Source of the DNA: Echria macrotheca
Lineage: Eukaryota > Ascomycota > Sordariomycetes > Sordariales > Schizotheciaceae
Assembly (NCBI GenBank): GCA_030411725.1
Contig: MU839837.1
Location: forward strand, 62,001 to 126,000
Reading direction: 5' to 3'
Length of the DNA stretch: 64,000 nt
Of the stretch, positions 1 through 12,744 are shown one piece after another. Under the pieces are notes generated by a model that saw nothing but the letters and a program-made list of their open reading frames with translations, was not told where the DNA came from and did not search any database. Made by a program: the position numbers and the translations under genes. Position 1 is the first letter of the stretch. Each line of letters opens with the position of its first letter.

Positions 1-485
1 GCACTCGGAGAGGTAGCTCAGGGAGCATCGTTTCCATCGGAGCCGGCAGCACGGCAAGCTCTGCTGACTACAACCGGCCCAACGATTCGGCCTCGGCATT
101 CCCTGCTTTACCCGGGGCCGAGTCCGCCTCCCGGTCGGCTCAACCGAGCTGGACCGGCGGCGTGACGACTTCGACGCCGCGGCCCGCCCCAACCAGTACT
201 GCATTTGCAGGAGCTACGAGACCTGGCCCAGCGAGCACGTCGAGCCGCGAAGCTTTCCCAGCGTTGCCGGCAGCACCTAAGCCACAAATGACCATGTTCG
301 GTTACGGGCGAGGAGCGGTTAGGAGAGACTTCAACGCCTCTCGGGACACGGGATTTAGTTGGGGCGGTAACCCTTCGGGCTCTGGCGCTGGTGCGGATAC
401 AAACCCAACACCGGCAGCGGAGACGGATGGGACCACTGGGAAAGGGAAGAAAAACAAGAAACAGGTGCTCGCGCATTGGGGTTAG
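1..485 (+). CDS. HEL2: C-terminal end of Hel2/ZNF598-like RING zinc-finger E3 ligase (partial)
   Basis: The reading frame is open from the left edge (frame starting at base 3) to a stop at 483-485, so only the last 160 residues are present. The tail is low-complexity, rich in Ser, Ala, Gly and Pro. It carries two FPALP motifs, a Gly/Arg/Phe patch (FGYGRGAVRRDF) and a basic KGKKNKK end followed by a short hydrophobic terminus. Repeated FPALP-type motifs and a KGKK tail fit the C-terminus of Hel2/ZNF598, the E3 ubiquitin ligase that marks collided ribosomes. The RING and C2H2 fingers that would prove this lie outside the window, so the name is an inference. The gene converges on IRE1. Confidence 0.5.
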   Translation, partial: TRRGSSGSIVSIGAGSTASSADYNRPNDSASAFPALPGAESASRSAQPSWTGGVTTSTPRPAPTSTAFAGATRPGPASTSSREAFPALPAAPKPQMTMFGYGRGAVRRDFNASRDTGFSWGGNPSGSGAGADTNPTPAAETDGTTGKGKKNKKQVLAHWG

Positions 486-898
486 ATGCCTTCTCGAGGA
501 GTCTGAGCTTGAGTGAGTGTGGAGTTGTCGGAGTGGTAGTTTACATTGTGAACAGCGGAGCGTTTGATCAGCGAATGTCAACTTGTTGTCTCCCACATAA
601 ATCACTCCTCATACTGGTGACTAGAAGTTCTGTGAAGATCGATCTTGAACTGCTCAATTGACCGTCCTAGGACCCAGACACCTAATGCCCCCATCTTCCT
701 TTTGTTAATCAGTACCTCCATCCACCCTCTTGGCTCGGCCAACCCTGTTCCCCAACAAATCCAATGTTCGTACTCTTCACTCGTGCCACATTCATGTGCC
801 ACCCAGTCATCAGCTAGCGGGACCTCAAAATGACGGAATCATCTGCTCCAAAACAACACGCTCAATTTGTACCAAACTACAAAGTAAAAAGTAATCCG
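486..898. other. Convergent intergenic region
   Basis: 413 bp between the stops of the Hel2-like gene (+) and IRE1 (-). It should hold both 3' UTRs. The short open frames here look non-coding and I see no RNA gene. Confidence 0.6.
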
Positions 899-3800
899 CT
901 ACAGCCCCGCGGGTTCATAATACTCGCGAAACCTGTCCGTATTCTCCCACTGCACATCATACACAACATTCCAACAAGCAATCAGCAGATTCGGGAAACG
1001 CCGCGTCCAGAACCCAAGGTATCCATCCGGCAAGGGGCCCACCGTCTTCCTCAGCGACTCGGGCATGTCTTCGTAGTGGTTGCGCTTGTTGCGCAGCGCT
1101 CGCAGGAGATCCAGCATGCGAGTGCCCGTGTACTTGCGCTGCTTCCCTAGGCTCTCGACAAACTCCTTAGGAAGATGCTTCAGGAAGTCTCCCTTGACTA
1201 CCTCGGGAGCCCAGCGCTCAAGCTCGCGCAGTGCCTCCGAGGGCGGGTCGCGAGGCTCTTTCTCAAAATGGTCCGAAACGTCGCAGAGAAATGACAGTCG
1301 TTTCTTGGCGCTCCAGAAGAACGGGTGAGACATGACGTCGCGTGCCGAGGGCCGCATCTTCGGGTTGGCGTTCAACATGCTGCTAATGAGATCGACAGCT
1401 TCGTGTGCGAAATCACCGAGGGAATCGAGATGTTCCAATGTGTATTTTCCCTTGCGAATATTGACCTCGCGCATGTAGCGATCGCCACAATCGAACGGGT
1501 GGAAGCCTTTCGAGAGAACATAGTAGAAGACGAGCCCAAGAGAGAAGATATCAATCGCACGTGTGACGCGGCGAGGGTTAGGCCCGAGAAGTTCCGCTCC
1601 CTGAACACCCGAGCCCGAAGCGCTGTGCAGACTGGAGTTGGGATCAAGCGTCATCGAGTTAGCACCTGGCACATCATCGTCAACCAAGAGCTCGGGTGCT
1701 CTCCATCCAGAAGTACCGGCAGCGTGCGCTGTTGTTGCGCCAAACGAAGACTGGCCGCCCTCCAACTTCTTGCAGAGTCCGAAGTCAGACACCAGGAGAC
1801 GCGGTCGGCCGTCCTTGCCCATATTGACAAGAATATTCTGCGGTTTCAGGTCGCGGTGAACAATGCGAAGGCCGTGGAGATGACTCAGGCCGTTGGCGAC
1901 TTGATACAGGACGCCTTGCATGTCACGTTCACCGGCCTGAGCTAGCTCGCGGAATTGGGAAGGCTTCTGGACGATGTCGGCAAGTGAGGCCTGGCAGAGC
2001 TCAAGGGCAATATAGAGGAACGCTGCTCGTTGTTGCTGAGCAAAATATCGTATCACTGTATACAATTAGCAGCGAAAATAATAGACAAGGGCCTTGTGAC
2101 ATACCATTGGGATGATCATCGCTCTCTCTCAATAACCGCGTCTCCTGGCTCGCGATTTCGTTGAACTGCACCAGCATACGTTTCACGGCGACATCACGCC
2201 CGTCCCATTTTCCAGCAAAGACAACAGTGCCGTTGCTCCCGGTTCCCAACTGCTGTTCCTCATTCACCTCGAGACTTCCCATCTTGAGAATCGGTCCCGA
2301 GATTTCCTCGACGCCATTGGGAACAGTGAGAATATCCGGTTCAAGCTTGGGCTCTGCACCCAGTTGCTTCGCCTTATTGACGACTTCGTCGACGCTCGCC
2401 GCCGGAGGGTCATCGTCACGCGATTGGGAACCCTCGCGTTTATCCTTGTTGGGTCCTTTTTTATGTTTTTGGCCGCCTCGGCGTCCCCTATGAGCCTTCT
2501 TCTTCGGCTTAGCAATCTCCTCTGCCCCATCCTCAACAGAATCAGCTTTGTCGGCCGGTTCTGGTGTCGATTCAGGTGATGCATCCGTGGGTGGCGATGG
2601 GGCTGATTCCTGCAGCTTGGGTGAGTCCTGGGTGGGCGCCAATTCATCGGGTGCTGGGACGGTGACAGGCGATGGCGCCGATACAAGGTGCTGGATGGGT
2701 TCGTCTTTTTCGTTCGTCTGTTTCTCGGCCGTTACCACGGGGCTAGGGTCGATCCGCGGGCTGACAGCACCCAATTTTGACTTGTGACTGAAAATCTTCT
2801 CTTTGTAGATGATGTAGAGAAGAAACAAGAGGAGCATGGACGCGATCGGGTTAGACAAAAACTCGGAAACATTGCCAGCCACCAGTTCTGAAAGTCGTTT
2901 TATGCCGCCGAAAACGCCGCCATATCCCTCAGGCGGAGCTGGTGTTGGCGAAGTATGTCCGCCTGAGTCAATTCTTTCGGGTTCATTGGGCGGCGGGTCG
3001 ATGGTGCGGGTGAGGTGGTTTTCAACCCGGTGCTTGATCGGGCTACCAGGCCCGCGTGGAAGGTGATGGGTACCGACCATTGCTTTGGAGGTTAGGAACT
3101 CGTCGACGTTTTCACTGATACCCTGAAGCTCCCTCTGTCCCCAGCCGTGGACGGGAGCAAGGGGGGCATGGAGAACAAGGGGATAACGGACTCCCGAAAG
3201 GGCATACCAGCCTCCAGTCTCAGTTTGGTTGACGAAAACCTTTTCGCTCCTACGGCGCAACGCCTCCTCATCCCTGGCGGGAATTGGCGGCTGCGGGAGA
3301 ACAACCAACTCCGGATCGGATCCAGGGCTCATGCAACGATGCATCACATCGAAGACACGTGCAACAGGGGACGACAACTTTTTGACGAAAACCGGCTCAT
3401 CGCCGACCCGTGTGTAATCGAAGCCGTAGAGATGGCCATCATGTTGGCCGGTGATGTAGCGGCTGTCCTTGGTGACGTGGTTTTGCTGGATGAGGTCGTG
3501 GTCCCTGGTGTTGGGCGTCCATTCTGAATACTTGAGAGAGGCGATAGGCCGGCCATCAAAGTGTTGGATGGCGACGGTATATTCCGTGCGGCCAAGGGTT
3601 ATCGTACCTCCATCAGTACACTCCTCGTCGGACCCACCAGCGATACTGTTGGCCTTGAGGCAACTCTCGGATGCCATCTGGTTGACAAAGCTGCCACCGG
3701 TCCCGAATTCCTTCATCACCGTGCCCGTGGCGGCATTGAGCGTGACCAACGTCGTCCTCTTGTCGCCAATGTAGGAAATCTGCGTCTCTGGATCGTGGTG

Positions 3801-4556
3801 CGGAGACAAGTGCTCGACGAGGTCCTTCATGGTCCAGCCCATCTTGGTCAAGCTGGAGGCACCATCGCTCGGTCTCCACAAGTACAGCTCGCCATCTCTC
3901 GTGGGTTCAACGACCCAGATCCAGTGGTCGATCTCTTCAAAGTCGTCATCGAGCTCAGAGCGGCCGGTCCGAAAGTGTCTGGTCTCAACCATGGGGTAAT
4001 TGGCTTTGTAGTGCCAACGTTCATTTCCATTCTTCCTGTCGGCAGCGTAAAGGTCTCCATCGACGGTCGCCAAAAGCACGTAGTCTTCCACCTCCCAGTC
4101 CTCCAGACTCCGCGCATCATGCTGCGAGAGACTAACCTTGTTGCCATTGCGGCTAGGTCTGTAGACTGAGGGAGGTTCGGCTCGAACGGAGGCATCCGGA
4201 GCCAGGGCGTGGGCGCTCGCATCGTCAGAAATCAAGACATTTTCGGAACGAGAGGTTGACCTGAGTCGGAGGGGTGCATCGACGTCGACATCGCTGGCGA
4301 TTGTATTCTTGCGGCGAGCGTGGATGCCGGGCGTTTCAATGGCGTTTTCCCCGGTCAGTGAGGGAAAAAAGGTGGCAGCCAGTTCTGCAGACTGGTGTCG
4401 ATCATCCTCGGCAGGGGATCGAACATGGCGCTGTAATGGCTGGGCTGGGTGCTGCTGCTGGGCATCGGCGAGTTGAAGCCATGGCAGGATTGCGAATGCA
4501 AATGCCAGCAAGTACTTTCGCGGCGGAGCGACTTGGCCGGGAGGCCGTCGCAACAT
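899..4556 (-). CDS. IRE1: IRE1 unfolded-protein sensor, Ser/Thr kinase and endoribonuclease
   Basis: Two exons, complement(join(899..2055,2105..4556)), encode 1202 residues. The 49-nt intron has a GTATGT donor, a GCTAAT branch and a CAG acceptor; joining restores DDHPN-VIRY. A signal peptide (about residues 13-33) precedes a luminal sensor domain with beta-propeller-like repeats and one membrane segment (IASMLLLFLLYIIY, near 590). A long charged linker leads to the kinase, with GRDVAVK as the ATP lysine motif, HRD near 884-886, then DFG and GWRAPE. The C-terminal KEN RNase domain ends at FREYYEPAGL and keeps the RNKRNHYED catalytic patch. IRE1 sits in the ER membrane, senses misfolded protein and splices the mRNA of a bZIP factor (HAC1/hacA family). 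Length and domain order match fungal IRE1. Confidence 0.96.
2056..2104 (-). other. IRE1 intron
   Basis: A 49-nt spliceosomal intron in the kinase N-lobe. On the minus strand it begins GTATGT and ends ATACAG, with GCTAAT about 10 nt before the acceptor. It is phase 1 and splits a Val codon. Confidence 0.92.
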
Positions 4557-6197
4557 CTCGAGGTACGCAACGCGGACGTTGGAAAACTGAGTCAGGGGAG
4601 ATCACATCGGGCAGGGTAGCCGGGATAGCGCTGGCAGCGCCGGCGGAGCGAGGGACCGGCAAGAAAGCCGATTACGAGCGATGGACGCGGTCGGTCAAAT
4701 GAGCGGCGGCGGCGACGGGTTGGCGGGTTGATGATGGTAGATGGATGAGCAGCAGCGGGAGTGCCGGGAAAGAGAGGGCCATGTGGTGAGAAAGAGTCGA
4801 AATGGAAATGTGGGAGGAATAAGAATGGAAGCAGCCAGATGCTTTTCGGTGGTTGGCTGATGCTACAGGGGCTGACCTCTCTGCTTGGCCCTCACAGCCG
4901 AATCGAATCGAATGGCTGGATCAAGGCGACGCAACGGACATGCCGGGGTGCCGTTAGCCAAGAGGGAGTGGGTCATGCAGGGAGAGCAAGCCGCGTTGGT
5001 TAGGCCGAGACGTGCAAGCGCAAGTTTAACCTCGTCCGAAAGCTGCCCAGTCTGCCCTTCGCCCTTTGGAGTTTTCGTAAACCGACATGTAAATAGATCT
5101 CATGCGCCAACAATGAAATTCAGGCCTGACGTCGCTGGATCGGTCAGCACAGGTCGGGACAACTCACTTTGTCACGCGTACCTTGGTAGCGCTCCCCTAA
5201 AGCGAGTCTCCTGGACCGTGCATGATCTGAGACGCTGATTGGGCCGTGTGCGTGCACAGGCGGATAGGGCCACGCCCCCGCTCGGAAAACTCTTGCTGCG
5301 GCTAAAGTCTCGAATGGCACCATCTGTCAAACAACCTGGACCGCGCGCTGCGAATGTCCACCCGAGCTGCTGAAACAACGGGCCCAGTACTCGGAAATCG
5401 TCGCCAAACCTCGCAAAACCGCCTCACCTTTGGGTGTGCGGCATTGCGGGGAAACAGGGAAGGAGTCCTGATGTTCTTGGGTAGGAATCCAGGATGCTTG
5501 CTGATGGAGGAGAGCTGATGCCGCAGAGCCGTTCAGTGGGCTCTGCCCTTCGATTCGCCCTTGACCCCGCGATCTTCGTCAGACGCAAAGTTGTGCAACG
5601 TGTCTAAACAGCATTGAGGACACCATTCAAACTACGGTGTGCACAAAAGACATCGGGTCGAGAGACCTGACCAGCCATCATGTGGACAAGTCGAATTGCT
5701 GGTCGACGGTCATTCCCCCAGGACCTAAGAACCGGTGCGTTTCAGTACGGTTCTACACTAACATGTCTTATTGTGGGCGGCGTTAAGGACAGTCCCATTC
5801 TCTCACATAAGTCAATGCAACTAAGAGATGGCACACCAATGCCACGGACTCCACATGCCCCCCCCCTTTCTTGTTTCCCTACTCTCGGCGGAGAACCAGG
5901 ACAACTTTCGCCTTGATACCAAGGCGGCATCGGTAACGCATTCGCAGCTCGGCTGCCGTGCCTGCACCACCGGGGCTCGCTTGCGAGGCTGGGGCCCGTG
6001 GCAGGAAGCTGAAACGGCTGGCCGCTTGCGCCGGACGGTTTTGCACGCGGAACCAAGGCCTCACGGAACCCCACTTACAGCCGTGTCGGAGCAAGAGATA
6101 TATTGGCAGCCTCAAGCGGCATCATGTTGGACTTGGCGCGGTCCGAAAGCCGTTTGGGATAGGATGCCGATTATCCCAGACGGAGAGCCGTCGAGGA
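4557..6197. other. IRE1 upstream region (no gene seen)
   Basis: About 1.6 kb from the IRE1 start to the 3' end of the next minus-strand gene, so the IRE1 promoter and leader should lie in its left part. A TGACGTC half-palindrome at 5127-5133 resembles a bZIP (CRE/UPRE-like) site, about 570 bp upstream of the start codon. Open frames here lack recognisable protein features. Confidence 0.45.
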
Positions 6198-7790
6198 TCA
6201 CTCCCAGTATCTCCGCCACTCGTCACCAGCCATGGCCATTTCCGACTCAGCTTGGGCTGCTTGAACCTTCAGCATGGCGGCTTCGTTGTTTAACTGGGTC
6301 GTCTGGCTGAAGTCGGCCTGGAGTGCCGCATCGCTCCCAGTCAGCACCGTTCAGTAGTCAGTTCGGGTTGGCGTTCGCTCTTAAGACTCACCACTCCGCT
6401 CGGCCTGACATAATGGTAAGCATCGACCTGGTAGGTTACGCCGACGCCGGCGAGTAAGATGTTGTTGCTCGCCGCATTGGCTGCTACCCTCATGGCATTG
6501 GCGGCCAGGTGCTCCTTAACTTCAGCCTGCTGGCGTAGCTGCGCCGCCTGTTGCTGAAGCTGCGCCGTCTTTGTCTGTACCTCTCGCTCCTTGGCTCGCC
6601 GCTCCAGCACCTATCAGACGTTAACAAGACAGGCTCACAATGCGGATTCGGGGGTCTACCTTCTGTCTGAGATACTCAAAATCCCCCGTCGACACGGCAT
6701 CTGCCCATACACGCCGCATGCGGTCCGAGTAGAGCTGACACGTAAAGCCCGACGCCATGGCCGAAGGAGTGCCATCAAACCGCCTAGCCAGCTCGACGCC
6801 CTTGTCGAGATCGAGCTTGACAACGGCACCATAGCAATCCTCGCACACAGTAAAGTCAAACAGCCCCTGCATCGTGTAGCACTTGTGTGTCGTGGACAGC
6901 ATATTCCGGGGACAGTTCCCACCCGCGACTCCGGACACTGGTACCACACCCGGACCCGCGACTCCACCCGGTGCTGGCGCTACTCCGGTCCGCACCGGCG
7001 GCGGGTTCGCCCGGAGCCAGTTCAACAGCTGGCTCATGTCGGGTCGCCGGGTGACAGCAGTTATGACCGCGCACGCCCCCACCTGCTGGAGAACCATCCC
7101 AGTCCGGGTGTCGTCGTAGCGGTCCGAAGGAACCAGTCCGCAGGACGAGTCCCGCTCACCAAGGGGCTGTACCGGCGCGAACGCCGGAGCCAGCGCCGGA
7201 CAGCAGGTCTGCAATGCCAGCACGCAGGTCGCGCACAGAGTCCATCCCGGCAGAGGCTGCATCCCCGTGTTGGGGTCTTGAATGGTGTACCAATTCCGGC
7301 GCGCCAAAGGCAGGGGCTGGTGCTCGGCCGTCAAACCCGCGTTGGGACAGTCGCCGTCCTGCGCTCGGAGGCCGGCCACGCGGGCAAGCAGAGTCACGTC
7401 GTGGCGTCGGTCCGCGTTCATGGTCAGCAGGACCATACCAGCGGTCCGCACCCAGAAGCGCGACATATCGCAGCGCACGGCGACATGGGGCGGCGGAGCG
7501 ATGGCGCCGGCCTTGGTGACGAAGGCTCCAGCGTACGGCGTCGGCCGGATCAGACTGTTGTAGCATTGGGGGCAGACATTGAAGGTTGCGAAACGCGGGT
7601 CGTTCAAGCCGATCCAGTCCGTGTGTCCGGCCTGCGGCTGCTGGCGCGGACACGGGGTCGTCGCCTGGGGTACGGCCGCGGCGCCGGGGTAGCCGTAGCC
7701 GCCGGGAGCAGAGCCTGACCAGTTGCCGGCTTGGTCGATGGTGTTTTGCACCTCGTTGGCGAGCTTGCCGAGAAAATTCCGGAGCGGCAT
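6198..7790 (-). CDS. Unrecognised Cys-rich fungal protein
   Basis: Three exons, complement(join(6198..6317,6392..6610,6660..7790)), encode 489 residues. The first ATG, at 7790, gives MPLRNFLGKLANEV. The 49-nt and 74-nt introns have GTAGAC and GTGAGT donors; the last exon is clearly coding and ends RRYWE-stop. The N-terminal two-thirds carries spaced cysteines, including CPQCY, CATC, a CC pair, CPRN and CEDCY, arranged like knuckles. Pro/Gly-rich spacers separate them. The C-terminal 110 residues hold a Gln/Ala-rich helix (QLQQQAAQLRQQAEVK) likely to form a coiled coil. I see no signal peptide or convincing membrane segment. I do not recognise the family. Paired Cys-x2-Cys motifs could bind zinc, but this is inference. 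Confidence 0.72.
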
Positions 7791-10348
7791 TGTGGTTGCG
7801 AAGTGGTCTCGCTGCGGTCCTATTGTCTCACCTACGAAGGACCGCACTCTTCAAGAATGGTCCTCGGCCATCTTATCTCCTGCCAGCCCTTCCAACGAAA
7901 GAGGGGACGATTGCTGCATCTCGCAGAGCCTCAATATTTCGTGGCCGGGACAACTCCCAACTGAGGAAATCGCAGATGCCGTCTGGTCTTGGCAGCAGAC
8001 TATTGTGTGAGCTGAGCTGCTGTTGGTGGAGGTTAGCAGGGGTGCTGAGCATGAACGGGATTGTTCGGCCGTGCCAGCAGGCAGGCAGCCTTCCTGAATA
8101 AGCATTGTCCAGCATGGAGTTAACTATCTTGCTTGTATGACGGATACAACGATGTGAATACTGATACTCGTTGACCGTTGCAGAGAGATGGGCAGGCACA
8201 GTCAACAAGACCAGTTTGTTTTCCCGTCAATTCAGTCCTGGCTCCGATCGGTCCAAAATAGAACAGCCCAAGCCGATGGAGGGTTACATCGGGGCCCGCC
8301 ATCGACTGCGGGCAGGCCAAACTGGGAGTAGTTAGAGCTAACCTAAGCGTGAGAGCATAATAAACCTGCGTATTTCTACTGATAAGCTTCAGGTGGTCAG
8401 CCCTGGGATGTGCGCCGGTCCGAAAGCTTGAATGTAAGTGGTGGAGACAAGTTTCGGGCATGTTTGTTCCTCAGTAATAACCCACCTGCTTTATCGGTAG
8501 GTGCTGGTATGATTATCTTGCGTTTGGTTCATACGGGATATACTCCACAACCGGGTTTGTAGGATGCCGCTCTTCGCATATTCTGAAGATTCGTTCTTGA
8601 AGGAATACAAAAGAAACACAAAAACACAAGACAGGAAAACGGCAAAAACCCCGTCGAGCTTCCGGTTCAATGCAACAGAAATGCCAAACTTTGTAGTACG
8701 CAGGTTATAAACCAAGACCATGACGGTATCTTGTAGCCAGTTGGCTTCGTCCCATGTCTCAACTTATTGGTTAGTAGAAGCACATGCTCTCCATGTGACT
8801 ATCGCAGATGCCGCTCCAGGGCAGTTCCTCGGCCGCTGTAGAGACTACCTACCGTTGCAAATTCAAACATACATATGGAAGCCAGGAGACGAGCCAGGGG
8901 AGTATGGAGGACAGCTAGCAACGCCCCACACTTTCTCCTCACGACCACCTAAAATACTTCTATCAGAACCAGATGGGGCTTCTGATTCATCCTGCTCCCG
9001 ATAAAACAAGAAGGCCATCTCCGAGACGGGTGTCGCAACACTATGCGTTCACCACAGAAGAAACCAATGAGAGAGCGCTTCACTCATTTTGAATAAGTCT
9101 CGTGGAAAAAGACACCTGTGGGCCTCTCCTGCGTCTATGACGGCCGCTATCTCGCATGTACACATGCAGGCAGTTATGCTGTCTTTGCTGTCCATGACGC
9201 ATGCTTTGCGGCGGAGTATTTCAACACGAGGACCGGTTGATAACCGGCATAAGATACCCGCCTTGTCGGAGCGTCGTCCGCTCCGTGGTGATGGAGGTGG
9301 GTCGATTTTAAGCAGGCGATCGGTTTTGACGACTTTGAGCAAGTTTCCGGAGGCCTCTCGAGAATTTACATGCGAATAGGAACAGGAACCGGAAGACTGT
9401 GTGCGTCAGATAGGGGGCCGGAAACGAGGCACAATACTGGGCCCCAAAAGCTGTCATTCGAAATAAGGTCTGCGGCGGACAGGTCTTGTGCAAACAAGCA
9501 GCCAATGACCACGGCCGAAGGCATTAAAGTTTGGCGCTATCCTCCTCCCCTGAACGCCTCCCCTGCCGTCCGATGTGCAGAGAAACATGGGATATGGCCC
9601 GTGCGTCGCAGTGGAAAGGACATGCAAGCGTTAGGAGGGAAGTCGAAACGGGCGCATTCGGGGGCAGTCGGAGTTAGGTGGCCGGGGCGTGAGGGTGACA
9701 GCTGGGCTGATGAGGGAAATGGGCGAGGTCATGATCTGTCAGCGCCGGTCAGCATCCCGGGTCAGCGACGACCCGATGACACAGCCGCGGGGTGGCACAT
9801 GAAAGCAGCAGCAGAAGGCGCCCTGGTGCCGGGAGGTCCAGGAATAAAGCAGGGCGACTCGGACGCTTCAGCTCGGCCTGCTGTCCTGGAGTGGGTGGTG
9901 CAGGCGAGGCTCGAGGAGCCGCGGGTTCGAATCACCCAAGTCGATGCCGTCAAAAGGCCGTTGCGTAATGCGACGCTACCTTAATTCGTAATGGGGGAGC
10001 GCTGGGGGAGATGCGATTGGGGGACCAGGGGCGCCCGGGAGAACGCGGGGGTTGGCTCCCGGCAATCTCTTTGCTGCGCCCCGTCCACGTTGGCGCCTTC
10101 CGCGACGACCTTCGCAACGTCGACGTCGAGTCTTCCCACAACGCCATCGCCCGCCGTCGTCACCGCACTCACTGTCCCACGTCGCGCGCCGGCCTCGACT
10201 CCGCAGAACCACGGCACCACGAGAGCGTCCTTTCCACCGTCGGCGTCGCTGCTCTGCGGCCGCAGAAAGATGCTGCGCAGGCCGCCGCTCTTGTCCGCCA
10301 GACCACGTGCGCTCGCGCATCGCAGTCGCTGATCTCCGCGCAATCACC
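7791..10348. other. Divergent intergenic region
   Basis: About 2.6 kb between two diverging genes, so it should contain both promoters. The middle (8460-9100) looks more AT-rich and the right end (9550-10340) is GC-rich. The 204-codon frame at 9370-9984 looks like chance. The GGGTTCGAATCACCC string near 9923 does not fold as a tRNA T-arm. Confidence 0.5.
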
Positions 10349-12094
10349 ATGTCCACCTTCCGATCCCACTTCCACCACGACTCTTCGTCCTCGCCTGAGA
10401 GTCTGTCGGCCGTCTTCAGGATGCGCAACCCCGCTGCTGCCACGGCCGCCGACATGGACGACGATGCGCGCGTCATGGAGCTCGACGACTCGTCCAGCCC
10501 CTCACCTGAGAGTCACAAGCCCGTCTTCCCGGACCGGAGAGGCTCCAAGTTCCCCCCGGCATCCGCCCGGAGGACATCCGGTATCCAGACTGGTCTCTCG
10601 TCTTCGGCTCTTGCCAAAGCGGCCAAGTCCAGTGGCAAATCGTCCGCATCAACCTCCAAAAGTGCCAGCGTCAGCAGTGCCCAGTCTCCCGGAAACCCCA
10701 TCATCCCGCGGCGAGCCGAGGACTGGGAACCATGGAAAGGCATCCTCCATGAGCTCTACATCACGCAGAACCGCATCCTGCGTGATATCATTATCATGAT
10801 GGAGGACAATTACAACCTCCGAGCAACGTAAGTCCAAAAGCACCGATTGCAGTGCATGGCGTTCTGAGTCTTTCAAAGCCCAAAAATGTACAAAAACCAG
10901 TTTGCACGGTGGAACTTTTTCAAATATTCCATCAAGAGACGCCCACGAAACAAGAGCACGCAGGAGTCGGAGAGCTCGCAGAGCGGGGCTCTAGTGTCTG
11001 CAAGCAGAAGCCCCGTCGACGGGCTGATATCTCCCTTGCTACACGACAGCACTCACACGCGCATCATGCAGGCCGGGCTGGGCATGGTTCGAGACTTTCT
11101 AAAGGTATACATCAACATCGACCCCACCGCCCCAAGCGACATGGTCGTCTACGGCTACGAAGACCCTTGTTTCCGCTACTTCAAGGCTTCGATGGATCTG
11201 TTTGACCAAGGAGAGAACGCCCAAGCAGGCTTGCTCCTCCGCCGCGCTTTCCTGCAGATCGAACGCATGCTCTCGACCATGACAATCAAAGCCTTCTCGG
11301 ACCTCTGCTTTCTCATCCCACACCTCCTGGTCGAATCCAACCGACCCGACATACTCTCAGCCTACCTCCGCTATCTTTCCGGACTCGCCGCGGCCAAGTT
11401 TGGAACGCATCCCATCACCGACGTCATCGCCTCGCTCGCCGACTTCATTGATGACCCGGAATCCATGATGCGCTACATCATGACCTTATCCAAAGTCAAC
11501 TCAGACACCCTTTCAGATCTCGAAGGCGCGCAGGAGCGTACGCGCAAGTGGGCGAGGTTGCAGTATCTGGCGTGTCAGAAGACCAATCTCGATTTGGGCG
11601 ATCCCAGCGACGACAAGGACAGCAAGCACCCGCATCACATGCTGCGTGTCGAGGCCCAGTCGGTATACTGGGCGCAGCATCTGGTCATGGGGGATCCCGA
11701 ATCCGACAGATTAGCCGAACTCTGGATGTCGCGCGACTTCCCCGACGACTTTGTTCCACGCTGTGAGGCGTATATTGCACAGGTCAAGGGCATGGGCGAG
11801 GCCAAGATATTGCCGCCCGAATATGCCCGCATGATGGAATGCCTTTACATTGGATGGTTAAACGATTACTACGAAACGATAGAGGACTGGCCAAAGGTGT
11901 TTGAATACGGCCGAAGGGGGCTAGAGCTGGCAGCGGGAGAACAGTACCAAGTATGGTCGATCCATCTGGAGAGCCTGATGCGGGAGCACGGGTCGGCCGA
12001 GGAGGCAGAAGAGATGAGGAGGAGGAGGTTAGAGCATTCGTGGTTTGAGACGGTGCGGCAGGAGATAGAGGACATGTCGTTGTCATCTGTATAG
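10349..12094 (+). CDS. Clr5-domain protein
   Basis: Two exons, join(10349..10827,10879..12094), encode 564 residues. The 51-nt intron (GTAAGT donor, AAAG acceptor) restores NLRAT-PKMYKNQF. After a disordered Ser-rich N-terminus (about residues 1-120) comes a Clr5 domain at about 126-180, with the signature WEPWK, the helix LYITQNRIL and the PKMYKNQFARW turn followed by KY.IKR. The rest is mostly helical, with TPR-like stretches (about 200-560). The Clr5 domain is named after a fission-yeast silencing factor and is common in filamentous fungi, often joined to repeat domains; most family members have no assigned function. Nuclear location is inferred. The ATG at 10349 is the start because the frame further upstream is low-complexity and lacks homologous character. 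Confidence 0.82.
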
Positions 12095-12744
12095 AGACTA
12101 TCGCTAGGCGGGCATAGCGAAAATGGCCTCATAGCGGTGTTGGATAAGTCATACTGGGGAACCGCGGTTCCGACACGATTAATCATATGTAATCACTGTA
12201 TAAAAATCGTCTAGGTCAAAACTAACTGATGTCAAGCCAACGGCTCTCTGACAAGATGTTGCCTGTAGGTATGTATGTACCGTCGACGACAACCCGATTC
12301 CCGAATATTCGGGCCCTTGGATACATATTATTACTATAGACCTCTTGCGACAACCCATACTTTGGCACACGGGTATTGTTCCACACATACTTACCGGGGC
12401 ACGTGAGCTTTGAAAAAGTTTTGGTGGTTGTGGTAATGGTGGGCTGCTGGCAGTTGTTGATAGGCTGAATGTGACGATGACAAAACAGGAAATCTGGGAC
12501 CAAGATTGAGACATGACGTAACGGCTCAGCCGCCGCAGTGATGTCGATGTCTCGGAAGCAAGCAAAGATAGATAAAGTTGGACGGTGGGAAGGTAGGTGA
12601 GAACTGAACCATTCTGTTTTTGTGTTTTCTGGTCGTGGATCATCAACCTGATCATCGATTCTCTAACAACCTTATTTTTAGCGCGTACCTATTTACAATT
12701 CTGATTTATATCCCCGTTCTAGTCTTACCTAAAGAACACAAACC
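12095..12744. other. Intergenic region
   Basis: 650 bp between two plus-strand genes. It holds the 3' UTR of the Clr5-domain gene and the promoter of the small Gly-rich gene. The last 100 bp are AT- and pyrimidine-rich, as expected for a core promoter or leader. No RNA gene is visible. Confidence 0.5.

Noticed and set aside
1325..1945. 206-codon plus-strand frame
   Set aside because: Exact antisense of the IRE1 kinase exon; a shadow frame.
9918..9942. Possible tRNA T-arm (GGGTTCGAATCACCC)
   Set aside because: The arms do not pair as a 5-bp T stem and no D-arm, anticodon arm or acceptor stem could be found around it.
9370..9984. 204-codon plus-strand frame beginning with ATG
   Set aside because: Biased composition from GC-rich DNA, no domain or hydrophobic pattern, and competing frames on the other strand.
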